Assembly: GCF_905171765.1 (NCBI RefSeq)
Contig: NC_053391.1
Coordinates: 190,040,559-190,104,558, forward strand
Direction of reading: 5' to 3'
Length of the DNA: 64,000 nucleotides
From: Bufo bufo
Taxonomy: Eukaryota; Chordata; Amphibia; Anura; Bufonidae
Shown: one piece after another, positions 38,404 to 48,613 of the stretch
Position numbering within the stretch: position 1 is the stretch's first letter
Layout of the letters: every line of letters starts with the position of its first letter
Program-made: the position numbers and the translations under genes
Notes under the pieces: generated by a model
Database searches by the model: none
What the model was told of the DNA's origin: nothing
Seen by the model: only the letters and a program-made list of their open reading frames with translations

Positions 38404-40676
38404 ATGGCCACAGAGGAACAGCTTTTTGCAGCGCTCGCTGCACACTTTCAATCTGAGGGCCCGGCTTTTCTATCTCGCCTGATGGCGGGCTTACAAGCGC
38501 CCCAGCCATCAATCCCCCCGCCCACCAGAAACATCTAGGGTGGCCACTGGCTTCACCCTAGAAAGCCGGACCGGCCAAAACCACACCCACAACGCCCCAA
38601 ACCACTCCCACAATGACACAAACACGCCTCCAAACCACAAAGCCACGCCCCCGTGCCAGTGAAGCCATGCCCCCACCATCGGCTGGGGAAAAAACACGGG
38701 GGAGGAGAGGGAAGAAGTTTGTGAATGGAAGGTGAGCGGGGGCAGCCGGGGTGCTTCTCTTCCCCTAAGTCATCCACAGGGAGTCATATCTGCGGCTCTA
38801 GTGACTGACTGGGGGTGAGAGAAGCCTCGGTCAGTTGCTGCAGCTCACGTTCAGATAGCACAGTGCTGCTGTCTGAGACGTGAGCTACTGAAAAGGAGGA
38901 CATCCCTGTGTCCGTCCAGGCACTGCGCCGGACGGAGGACAGGGAGCCTGAAAACCGGACGTCTGGCCACCCTAGAAACATCCGCCCGTCTCAGCCCCTC
39001 TTCTGCCCCAGTGCCTCGCCGCACCAGGAGCCGGCGGCAGCAGGAGCGCAGCGATCCTCCTGCCTCCAGGGTTCAGAGGACTCCAGCGCTTCGGCCTGCA
39101 CATCCGCAGGCCACGCCCACCGCTCCCCAACTTCCGGCACCGCGGGAACGGCAGCTTCAGTTCCTGCCGGCCGAGTCACAGCCCCTCCTTCCTGTTTGTC
39201 CTGCGCAGCACACCATGGGGAATCGGCACAACGAGCGATCCTCTGCTGAGGAGACAATAACGCTACTGCCGCAGATGCAGTCATTTGCCCCTACTGAAGA
39301 GGCCCATATGGGGGAGGCTGTTTATAGTACTGCTGCGACTGTGGCAGCGCCGCACACACAGACTACAGAACAAATTATGCCCCCTCCAGCCCCCCCAATG
39401 CAGCTGCTTACTAGCTATGTTCCCACCCCCCCCCACCACTGTTACAGTCAACCCCCCCTCTTCACATCCCAAATGCATCTGCCAACCTACAGATGACCCT
39501 GCCGGCTACCGCTCCTCCTGGGCAGGAGCCTGCCCCACGCCAGTCTTCCCGACATAGATCACCTGCAGTTACCCACGACCGCCAAGAAAGGCGCAGGTCG
39601 GGTTCTAACCGTTGCCGCCGTTCCCGCCATGTATCCAGCGCCCATAGCCGGAGTAGCCGTTCCACACGGTCAAGATCGTTCTCATAGTGTGCGTGCTCCC
39701 AGACATCAGTCACGAAGGCCTTCCCGTGTGGCGGAGTCAGCCAGCGCGGTTCCAACAACATCTCCTCAGGCGAGTTTAGTCGCTCCCACACAACAGAATC
39801 CATCTACCGGTGAGTACAATTTTACTGGGGCCTGGGGTGCGGACACAGTAGCCAAATGTTTAGTTCCTGCGCTTAGGGCCTTGCTAGCACAATTAGACCC
39901 CGGTTCTTCCCTGACACAGCCCGCCACGGAGGCTACTCTGCCCAGTAAGTCCAGACCTAGCGACCATAAAGAATCAATATTTTGTGGGTTAACGCCCTTA
40001 TGGGCCCACCTAGATGATGACACCAAAAACAAAATATGGGCTAACCAATACATAGACATTTGGTCACTAATTTCTGTGGATCAGCATACGGTGGACAAAG
40101 AGCGGTGCCCTAATGCTGAACGGTTTATAGACCGCAAACCAAAGGTAGCTCGTACCATAGGTAATTGGATACAAGCATTCGCAGTCTTGGGTTACACCAT
40201 GGCTCAGCGCCTACCCGGAACGTTCGGCAGACCTCTTCGTGTATATGGACTCTATTTATAGCGCGTTTAAGGAGCATGGCGGTACTGCATGGTGGCGGTA
40301 CGGCGAAGAGTTCCGCCGGAGGTTAGCTTTACAACCAGAGGTAGGTTGGGGTGTAAAAGCAGCAGATTTATGGCTCCGCCTTATGATGTCACAAAGAACG
40401 CAACCCTTTCCCCTCGCGGCCACTGCCCCCTCAGCAAATACACACGGTGCAGTGGCCGTGCGCAGGCCAGGAGCCTGCTGGTTATACAACGAGGGCCATT
40501 GTAAATTTTTTGCCCTCTGTAAATACAAGCACGAGTGTTCCGTTTGCGGAGGTTCACACGCCGCTGTCCGATGCCAGCGCCAGGCTTCAGTACACAAGGC
40601 CCACACTGCTGCTGGAGGGAAAGACCCCGGTGAGCGTGCACTCGATGTCCCCGTGGCTGGACCAATACCCCAATGA
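38404..40676 (+). pseudogene. Ngaro gag-like ORF1, disrupted
   Basis: Starts MATEEQLFAALAAHFQ at 38404. After 44 codons it is split by a 439-bp hAT MITE; removing the MITE and one duplication copy keeps the frame. The middle is Pro/Ser/Arg-rich with several frame changes (near 39000, 39490 and 39690). A conserved block follows (TPLWAHLDDDTKNKIWANQY, VARTIGNWIQAFAVLGYTM), then a +1 shift near 40211-40216 into YMDSIYSAF. The C terminus has two zinc-finger motifs, C-X7-C-X5-C-X3-H in CWLYNEGHCKFFALCKYKH and C-X2-C-X3-H-X4-C in CSVCGGSHAAVRC, suggesting RNA binding in the particle. Family assignment is from these conserved segments and gene order. Confidence 0.75.
38536..38974. mobile_element. 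hAT MITE (TAGGGTGGCC), 439 bp, inside Ngaro ORF1
   Basis: TAGGGTGGCCA at the left and TGGCCACCCTA at the right, flanked by a perfect 8-bp duplication GAAACATC (38528-38535 and 38975-38982). A truncated relative is at 25010-25272. It inserted after the Ngaro copy. Confidence 0.92.
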
Positions 40677-42140
40677 GCAAGCGGCTGCTCAACCTTGTTT
40701 CGGTTTCACGTCAGGTTTTTTCATTCCGTTTTATTTTTCTCCACTACCCACAATCTCTGATAATTTGAAGTCAGCAAACGATAACCCAGATCAATTGAGA
40801 AGCAAATTGGCTAAAGAAGTCACTTTGGGATTCATAGTAGGGCCATTTACGTCTCCCCCGTTTAAAAACATACGTATTTCCCCTTTAGGCCTTATCCCTA
40901 AAAAAGAGCCAGGATCATTTTGATTGATACATCATTTGTCCTTTCCAAAGGGTGCATCCGTGAATGATGGTATCTCCAAGGAGGACTCCTCGGTGTCCTA
41001 TGTGTCATTTGATAGGGCGGTAGCTTTAGTTAGCCGTGCTGGAATTGGCGTATTGTTGGCAAAATCAGACATTGAAGCAGCTTTTCGTTTACTCCCTGTA
41101 CATCCTGATTGCTATCACCTATTAGGCTGTATGGTGGACAATGCATATTACTATGACACATGCCTACCGATGGGCTGCTCTATATCGTGCCATTATTTTG
41201 AACTGTTTAGCACATTTTTGGAATGGGTCATCCATTTTGAAACGGGCTCACAAAATATTATTCATTACTTAGACGATTTCCTGTTTGTTTCCGCTGGCAA
41301 TTCTAGAAAACGGTTGGTCCGGCGACAATCATCACGTTTTTAGGTATCGAGATTGATACCATCTTGATGGTGTTTCGCCTACCAAGCGATAAATTACAAA
41401 AATTATCCGGTTTGATATTGGGTTTTCTCTCAGTAAAATCAGTTACGCTACGACAAATGCAGGAGTTATTGGGATTACTAGTATTTGCGTGCCGCATCAT
41501 GCCTATGGGCCACGTTTTTTCCCATCGACTATCACTGTCCATGCGGGGTGCAAGAAAGCCTTCTCACCACATGCGGTTGACCAAGCAGCTGAAATTGGAT
41601 TTACATGTCTGGAATTCCTTTTTGGCCCAGTATAATGGCCATACTTGTTACCAATCTTTGGAGATTTCTTCTCCGGATTTGTCATTATTCACGGACGCTG
41701 CTGGGTCTACCGGTTTTGGTGCCATATTAGGCTATGAGTGGTACGCAGCCCCGTGGCCAGACTCTTGGCGTTCGCGGGGCTTGTGTTCGAACATCACACT
41801 GCTGGAGTTGTTCCCTATTATTGTAGCCATCAATGTCTGGGGCTCCTGTTTCCGAAACAGGCGTGTTTGTTTCTACACGGACAATATGGCGGTAGTCTGC
41901 TGTATTAATTCATTAACCTCCTCTTCCCTCCCAGTTCTCTCTCTACTTCGCCACCTTGTCCTCCGCTGCCTAGAGTTCAATGTCTGGTTCCGAGCCCGGC
42001 ATGTGCCAGGCGTAGACAACCCCGTAGCTGACGCTCTCTCTCGTTTCCGTTGGCAGGAATTCAGGTACCTGTTGCCAGGGGCAATCCAGGAAGGAATCCC
42101 ATGCCCGCTGACGCTTTGGGATTTGCCGATCAACGACTGA
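40600..42140 (+). pseudogene. Ngaro reverse transcriptase and RNase H
   Basis: RT segments in order: PFTSPPFKNIRISPLGLIPK, then TGA at 40921-40923 (Arg CGA in an intact frame, a CpG-type C to T change), IHHLSFPKGASVNDGI, LAKSDIEAAFRLLPV, CLPMGCSISC and the catalytic HYLDDF (TAC at 41266). A deletion with a frame change near 41305 removes the stretch before KTVGPATIITFLG, and the frame resumes from 41364. RNase H follows with its acidic residues in LFTDAAGSTGFGA, LLELFPI, FYTDNMAVV and DNPVADALSR. The domain pair copies the element RNA. Two lesions make this copy inactive. Confidence 0.88.
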
Positions 42141-43020
42141 TGAGTATGGTACAAGCGTCAGTGACACCAGCAACGTGGTCAGCACATGGTAAGGCGTGGG
42201 CAGAATGGAGGGCGGTGGCGGTTAATTCCGCAAATTCTATATTGCCAGCAGCATGTTTACAGGTGACCATTTCTTATCTCTTGTCCCTGAAAGCCAAGGG
42301 AGTTAGTGCTTTGGTTGCGCAGCGTAGATTGTGGGGTGTTGGTTTTTACCTTAAAATGCGCAGTTGGAAGAATGTGACTCAGCATTTTCTAATTAGGCAA
42401 GCTATTAGAGGTTGGCGAAAGGAGCATATTTGCCACGAATGTCCTTTTCCTTTTTAGTGAGCATATGCCAATTACTCCCCTCTATTTGTGCATCTCCTTA
42501 TGAGGTGCATTTATTTAGGGCTGCTTTTTGCTTAGCCTTTTTTGCTGCCCTTCGTATAGGGGAGTTTGTTTCCCCTTCCCTCGCTCGCGCAGGAGACTTA
42601 GGAGCTAGTGACGTCTTCATCAGCGACTCGGCCCTACGGGTCTTCATTAGGCGCTCTAAAACAGATGCTTTTGCGCGAGGTGCCTGGCTTCCATTGCATA
42701 AGATTGGCGGCCCAGCTTGCTGTAGCCCAGTTCGTGTCTACTCGACCCGCAGGATCTACTTTCCTGATACATGCTGATGGCACCCCTCTTACCCGTTTTC
42801 AGTTTAGGTCCATATTTCGCCGCTGCCTCATGTTGCTTCACTTACCAGTGGCTGAATTTGGCACACACTCCTTTAGAATCGGGGCAGCCACGGAGGCGGC
42901 TCGCGCTGGGTTGTCAGAGTCCGAAGTGCAGCGGATCGGACGTTGGAAATCTGCCTGCTTTGCTTCATATGTTCGACCTCATTTATTTAGATGCGGTCCA
43001 GCCTACAGTATGTTTCATCG
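42050..43020 (+). pseudogene. Ngaro tyrosine recombinase
   Basis: The frame runs from about 42050 (N-terminal SAM-like region, TPATWSAHGKAWAEW), shifts near 42440 and again near 42715-42735, and ends around 43020. Catalytic residues of the tyrosine recombinase family survive: Arg in AALRIGEF (CGT 42553), the H-X-X-R box in THSFRIG (CAC 42866, AGA 42875), Trp in IGRWKS, and the nucleophilic Tyr in SYVRPHLF (TAT 42968). The enzyme would integrate a circular DNA intermediate without a target duplication. Two frameshifts inactivate it although every catalytic residue is intact. Confidence 0.88.
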
Positions 43021-43586
43021 GTCATTCGTACATCTTTTGGGCGGGACAGAGAGCAGAAAGCCGTCCGGGCGGTCGATGCCTCGGTTTTCGTAATATTCAA
43101 GCACGCTGGCGGGGTGTCCGAGGCTTACGCTGGTCCCAGGTTCTCCCGGAAGCTGTGGAATTTAGCCATTTAGTGCGATCCCCGGTGATATTAGTTATTC
43201 ATGCGGGTGGCAATGACCTGTGTTATCTAAAAATAGCGGAATTGATCACATTAATAAGGGCTGATTTGGAGAGACTCCCCTCTTTCTTCCAAGAGGCGAT
43301 TATTGTGTGGTCGGAAATTATTCCCCGGGTTACGTGGCAAGGTGCCAGGGATGCCACAGCGATAGAAAGGGCTAAGCGCACGGTCAATAACCGCATTTCG
43401 CGGTTTGTCCGCTCTAGAGCTGGGGTAGTCGTACGTCATCGCCAGTTGGAGAGGGACAACGGGCGCCTTATGCGGCCAGACGGTGTTTATCTAAATGAGA
43501 TAAGGTTAGATATTTTCTTGTCTGGTTTACAGGACGGAGTAGAGCAGGCCCAGTTCTTGTTGGGTGGGGGTCGGAGCGCCATGTAG
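42990..43586 (+). pseudogene. SGNH-hydrolase-like ORF of the Ngaro element
   Basis: About 198 codons, in a different frame from the recombinase and overlapping its end, so either a separate ORF or a fused one with a frameshift. Motifs of the SGNH/GDSL fold: GHS in VCFIGHSYIF (Ser codon 43026), IHAGGNDL (Gly-Asn block, 43206-43217) and DGVYLNEI. The last should be D-X-X-H; here the His position is Tyr, consistent with a CAT to TAT change at 43485-43487. The frame is otherwise open to TAG. Such ORFs are known from some Ngaro elements but their role is unknown; with the catalytic His lost this copy is probably inactive. Confidence 0.75.
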
Positions 43587-43795
43587 GAGTACACAGGCTC
43601 CTCCGTGGAGGTCGGTGATCAAAGCAAAACGGAGAAGAAGGCGGACTTGCCCACAGAGGGAGTCTGTGGGGCATACCGCTTCTTGAGACTCCAAGTTGTT
43701 GATGTTGGTTTGAGATATACAAAAAAGTTGGTTTGATAAAGAAAATAATTAATGAAGCTGTGACCGACTCTCACCCAACAAAAGAGTATTGTCAT

Positions 43796-44447
43796 GTCGT
43801 TATTCCTAGCTGCTAAGTGATAAGGTGGGGTTTTATAGGGCTACATTCTCTGCAGTCTGGCCAGTAATTAGCTCTAGAAGTTCAAAGGAGAGCAATTGTC
43901 TAACTAACATTGAAAATCCATCTGCTCTGCCATATGAGTAAATGTGGACTGGACAAATTAATATAACACTGTTCAGACATAGTGAAAAGCAGAATAAAGA
44001 ATAAAAATTGGAGTCATTTACTTTTTCCACATTCTCTATCTGTGTGGCAGCTGCTGAACCAGATCTCTCCTATGATGCAGCATAAAACTGCATTTTATGC
44101 TGCATCATGCAGCATAAAATTACCCAGTGATGTACTGCATGGGTAAGAAGTCAACATTGCAGCCAGTGATTGGCTGCAGTGGTCACATCATGCACGTCAA
44201 CAAGATGTTGCTTCCCAGAGACCTGGGAGATGTGGGGCGGCCGTGGAGAGATGCAGCTGTAATCCAGCGGTGGGGACCAGGTAAGTATAAACCCCTCTGT
44301 AGGCTGAGCCACTCTGTAGAGGACTGCTAAAAAAGTTTATTCTTGGATAACCCCTTTAAAAACCCAAAGATGATCAGTTATGGGCTAGTGTGAATTAGGA
44401 TGCACGTGCACCAGCCTTTTAAGAGGTGAGGTTATGTGTGTACAGTC
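43796..44447. other. No gene; TTAA MITE fragment at the right
   Basis: The first 250 bp look single copy. A small hairpin, TGATGCAGCATAAAA with its inverse TTTTATGCTGCATCA, lies at 44073-44107. The right end of a TTAA MITE (GGATAACCCCTTTAA, to 44359) closes the interval. Confidence 0.4.
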
Positions 44448-44450
44448 TAA

Positions 44451-44686
44451 GGCCTCATGCACACGGCGGATCCGCAATACAAGGGCATCAGCCTTGTGCA
44501 TCCCGCATCACGGATGCGGACCCATTCCAGCAATCTGGAAGGTCAGTGCGGAACAGAGACACTGAACCCTATGGAAGCATAACAGAGTGCTTCTGTGGGT
44601 TTTCTGTCCGTGCCTCCGCAGGTGGCGGCCCCACGATTGGTGCCCGTGCATTGCAGACCGCAGCACGGGCCCGTGTGCATGAGGCC
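44451..44686. mobile_element. TWA-flanked palindromic MITE, 236 bp
   Basis: TAA at 44448-44450 and 44687-44689. Ends GGCCTCATGCACACGGC and CCCGTGTGCATGAGGCC. A clean example of the family. Confidence 0.8.
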
Positions 44687-44689
44687 TAA

Positions 44690-45130
44690 GAGCAAAGGGG
44701 AGAAACCTACCCGCAGGAAGCAGGCTGCAGCAGACATAATGCTGTCAGTGTTATCCCATACATTCCAGACCTCTAAGGGTTACATAGCATCATAAATAAA
44801 TATAATGTTATGCAACCCTGGCAGTGCTGGATGGGAGCTGCACTGCGAGTCCGGAGCGTGACACTCGTTCATCTGAAAGGGGCCCAAGACTACACTAAGA
44901 TGGGACAGACCCTCAACTGCTAACACCCAGATGAACCTTTATTGCAGACAGATGGCAATTTATTCATAAACTTCTACTAGGAATAAAGGAAGAATAGCAC
45001 AACATAGAATCACGAACAGACAAAACACATCGGGAGAATGTGGCAAGTCCACTGTAAGAGCATGGAAGTTGACACATGCATGCGATCCACAAGCAGAACT
45101 TCATAAACTTCTAGCAGGAATAATACAGGA
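44690..45130. other. No gene recognised
   Basis: Contains a near-direct repeat of CATAAACTTCTA-GCAGGAATAA words at 44967 and 45105. Otherwise nothing supportable. Confidence 0.35.
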
Positions 45131-45139
45131 ATGGATCTG

Positions 45140-46222
45140 TAAAAAAAAGAATTGCTGCTCTACGTAAAGATGACCTAGGTCCTAGGCTATAAGAAGATTG
45201 CCAACACCCTAAAACTGAACTGTAGAACGGTGGCCAAGACCATACAGCGGTTTAACAAGACAGGTTGCACTCAGAACAGGCCTCGCCATGGTCAGCCAAA
45301 GAAATTGAGTGCAGGTGCTCAGCGTCATATCCAGAGGTTGTATGAGTGATGCCAGCATTGCTGCAGAGTTTAAAGGGGTGGGGGGTCAGCCTGTCACTGC
45401 TCAGACCATACGCCGCGCACTGCATCAAATTGGTCTGTATGGCTATTCTCCCAGAAGGAAGCCTCTTCTAAAGATGATGCACAAGAAAGCATGCAAACAG
45501 TTTGCTGGAGACAAGCAGACTAAGGACATGGAGTACCGGAACCATGTCCTGTGGTCTGATGAGACCAAGATAAACTTTTTTGGTTCAGATGGTGTTGAGT
45601 GTGTTTGGCGGCAACCAGGTTAGGAGTACAAAGACAAGTGTGTCTTGCCTACAATCAATCATGGTGGTGGGAGACGGAGTGTCATGGTTTGGGGCTGCAT
45701 GAGTGCTGCTGGCTATGGGGAGCTACAGTTCATTGAGGGAACCATGAATGCCGACATGTACTGTGACATACTGAAGCAGAGCATGATCACCCGGGCAGTA
45801 TTCCAACATGATAACGACCCCAAACACACCTCCAGGACGACCACTGCCTTGCTAAAGACACTGAGGGTAAAGGTGCTGGACTGGCCAAGCATGTCTCCAG
45901 ACCTAAACCCTATTGAGCATCTGTGGGGCATCCTCAAACAGAAGGTGGAGGAGCACAAGGTCTCTAACATCCATCAGCTCCGTGATGTCGTCCAGTGGCA
46001 ACCTGTGAAGCTCTAGTGAACTCCATGCCCAAGAGGGTTAAGATTGTGCTGTAAAATAATGGTGGCCACACAAAATACTTTGGGCACAATTTGGGCCTTT
46101 TCACTTAGGGGTGTACTCGCTTTTGTTGCTAGCGGTTCAGACATTAATGGCTGTGTCCCATGAAAAGATATAATAACATATTTACAAAACTGAGAGGGGT
46201 GTACTCACTTTTGTGAGATACT
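45140..46222 (+). mobile_element. Tc1-like transposon, 5'-truncated and decayed
   Basis: The right end GGGTGTACTCACTTTTGTGAG runs to about 46222 with TA following; an earlier partial repeat of the same word is near 46110. The left inverted repeat is absent. Length and transposase type differ from the other Tc1 families here. Confidence 0.75.
45150..46060 (+). pseudogene. Tc1 transposase (DD34E), several lesions
   Basis: Fragments of the N-terminal DNA-binding part (CRTVAKTIQRFNKTG-like) are followed, from 45309, by a frame through CMSDASIAAEF, TIRRALHQIGLYGYS, and the first catalytic Asp in LWSDETKINFF. TAG at 45621-45623 then interrupts it. In the same frame from 45645 are GGGRRSVMVWGCMSAAG, the second Asp in FQHDNDPKH and the Glu in SPDLNPIEHLWG, 34 residues apart. 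There is an apparent internal deletion before RAVFQHD and a frame change near 45995, so the C terminus is lost. Clearly dead and older than the other copies. Confidence 0.88.
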
Positions 46223-46224
46223 AT

Positions 46225-47089
46225 ATATGTGACATCATTTTCCCAGAATTATTTACGTCCTGAAGCAGTGATTTTCCACAACCCCACTGCCATCTGGCTG
46301 TGAATGAATCCAAGCGGACCTCACTTTTCTATTTTTTCCGGTCTCCACTTGACCACAACAAATTCCAATTTCCCTGGCTGTTATGTTCTGTCACTCCTCC
46401 ATACAGAGGTCTGCGTGTATTATCCCGGCTGTGACATTGACACCTGATAGCTGACCCGCTAATCCCTGACAGCTAGCCCACTGTCTTGTTTATCTTCTCA
46501 GTAATTACTTGAACTTCGTTAACTGTGGAGTGATACCTGAAACTAGTTTTTTACGCTTATACTTACAATACTTAAGTTTTAAGGGTTGGGAGATTGTTCC
46601 CGTAGACCCGTATTTAAGGTCCAGATTCTATTGTGAGCTTGCAATCTTCTAGATAAATGTACAGTAAATTGTTAATTCTGATATTTTTGAATTACAAAAA
46701 AACCCCCACAAAGACTAAAAAGACATGTTTTTGTAGACATGGCTGTGTCGACTTGTGTGTATGCTCAGTTTTAGCTTTTGAGAAGTGTGCCACTTATCGT
46801 GAACCTGTAACTGCAGGAATTTCCAGCTGGTGTCACTCTTTCACAGTCCATTCGTACTGTACAAGCTTGAAGTGTCACAAATCAGGTGTCCTTTCATATA
46901 CCATTTATTCTAAGTGTGGCTGCTTTCACACAATCAGCCTTTGTTCACATTTCCAAGTCTGTTTGACGTTCATGGAAAATCCATCCTTCTTTCATCCAAC
47001 AACCTGTGTTTGGTCCTTGTGTCCGTTTTTTGCCTTCCATGTGTCATCTGTATTCTGTGGACAGAATTAATTTCCAGAGCATCTCCTAC
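46225..47089. other. No gene; single-copy-looking sequence
   Basis: No repeat ends or supported coding frame. The interval 46235-46560 has balanced composition, TTTATCTTCTCAGTAATTA-type words and no relation to the repeats in this window. Confidence 0.4.
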
Positions 47090-47092
47090 TAA

Positions 47093-47438
47093 GTGCTCAT
47101 GCACACGAACATGTGCGGCCCATGCCGTGCGGCCTGCACTGGCAGATGCAGCCCCATTCAACTTAAAAAGGTCCACAATCCGTCCGCACCACAAAAAAAT
47201 TAAGCATGTTCTATTTTTTTGCGGTGAGGAGGCACGGACCGATGCAACGGAGGTGCTCCATAGTGCTTCTGTGGCTTTCCGCTCTGTATCTTCTGGATTG
47301 CGGACCCATTCAAGTGAATGGGTCCACATCCGTGATACGGTGTGCAGTGTGCACACGGCTGGTGCCCGTATTTTGCAAACCTGCTGTTTTCGGGCGACAA
47401 TATGGGCATAGCCGCCAAATGTTTGTGTGCATGAGCCC
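47093..47438. mobile_element. TWA-flanked palindromic MITE, 346 bp
   Basis: TAA at 47090-47092 and 47439-47441. Ends GTGCTCATGCACACGAAC and GTTTGTGTGCATGAGCCC. The body has the CCATTCAAGTGAATGGGTCC core word. Confidence 0.75.
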
Positions 47439-47441
47439 TAA

Positions 47442-48056
47442 TGGTCCATAAAAAAACACTGACAGAACACGAATGCTATCCAAGTTGTGCCAGTGGTTTT
47501 TCACAGTCCCATAGACTTCAGTGGACATGTTTTGTCCACATCATGGACCAAAGTGGTGCATGTCTCCATGATTTTTCCACTGACCCACGGTTAGGTTAGT
47601 GGAAAACCACTGATGTTTGAATGAACACATTAAAAGTCAATGGGTAGATGTGTTGTCCATGGTGTTTGGTCAGTGATTGGGAGCCAAAACTAGGAGTGTG
47701 GGATCCACTACTGGTTTTGCATTATGATCACTGCCCAAACACTGACTGTGTGAATGCAACCTCTTTTAGATGAGCATGTCCAGTGAGGAAAACACGTTGC
47801 CTGTGGGAGCTTGTTTTCCGTTATGGACACACTGCTCGTTTCCCAGGATCACAAAGCATTATAATGACCTTGCTTCTACAGAATTAGGCCTTATTCACAC
47901 AGTCAGTGTTCAGTCAGTGATTTCCATAAGTGATTGTGAGCTAAAACCAGGTGCGGGTCTAAACACAGAACAGGTGCAGATCTTTCCCTTATACCTTATG
48001 TCTGTGGAGGTTCCGATCCTGGTTTTGGCTCACAATCACTGATGGAAATCACTGAC
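47442..48056. mobile_element. Fragments of CACTGACTGTGTGAA-type palindromic elements
   Basis: ACTGACTGTGTGAATGCAAC near 47740 and GGCCTTATTCACACAGTCAG at 47888 are terminal words of a related family. TTTCCATAAGTGATTGTGAG at 47929 pairs with CTCACAATCACTGATGGAAA at 48029. The right end is cut where the next element begins (TAA 48057-48059). Confidence 0.5.
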
Positions 48057-48059
48057 TAA

Positions 48060-48433
48060 GGCCTCTTTCACACTGACGTGTGTGACTCGTGCCTGTGACT
48101 CGATCGCCGTCCGTAGCTCAGCCGCATCGGATCTCGGACCCATTCACTTTAATGGGTCCGTGATCCGCCCGTTCCGCTAAAAGATAGGACATGTTCTATC
48201 TTTTTGCGGAACGGAAGTACGGGACGTAACCCCACGGAAGCACTCCGTAGTGCTTCCGAGGGGTCCCGTCCCGTGCGGCAGTTCCGCGATTCCGGATTTG
48301 CGGACCCATTGAAGTGAATGGGTCCGCCTCTCTGTGATGCGGAATACACACGGAACTCTGGCCGTGTATTGTGGCCCGCGATTTGAGGTCCGCAATACGG
48401 CCACGGATCACACACGTCAGTGTGAAAGAGGCC
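48060..48433. mobile_element. TWA-flanked palindromic element, chain member 1
   Basis: TAA at 48057-48059 and 48434-48436. Ends GGCCTCTTTCACACTGACG and CGTCAGTGTGAAAGAGGCC. Inner arms pair through CCATTCACTTTAATGGGTCC and CCATTGAAGTGAATGGGTCC. The right TAA is shared with the next element. Confidence 0.8.
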
Positions 48434-48613
48434 TAAGGCTGAGTTCACACGGGCGTTGCGGGAAAATGTGCGGGTGCGCGCGAGTGCAAAACATTGTAAT
48501 GCGTTTTGCACTCGCGTGAGAAAAATCGCGCATGTTTGGTACCCAAACCCGAACTTCTTCACAGAAGTTCGGGCTTGGGATCGGTGTATTGTAGATTGTA
48601 TTATTTTCCCTTA

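Larger units (their letters stand above)
38215..43795 (+). mobile_element. Ngaro-type tyrosine-recombinase retrotransposon, decayed
   Basis: Plus-strand order is gag-like ORF, reverse transcriptase with RNase H, tyrosine recombinase, then an SGNH hydrolase. There is no integrase, no LTR and no adenine-methylase domain, which favours Ngaro over DIRS1. Both outer limits are approximate; I could not find the split direct repeats (A1, B1A2B2) expected of Ngaro, and only a weak TTATTCCT...AGCTG similarity exists between the two ends. All ORFs carry lesions. Confidence 0.8.

Noticed and set aside
42608..43093. Interpretation of the 3' Ngaro ORFs as a DIRS1 element with methyltransferase
   Set aside because: No adenine-methylase motif between RNase H and recombinase, and an SGNH ORF is present instead, which fits Ngaro.
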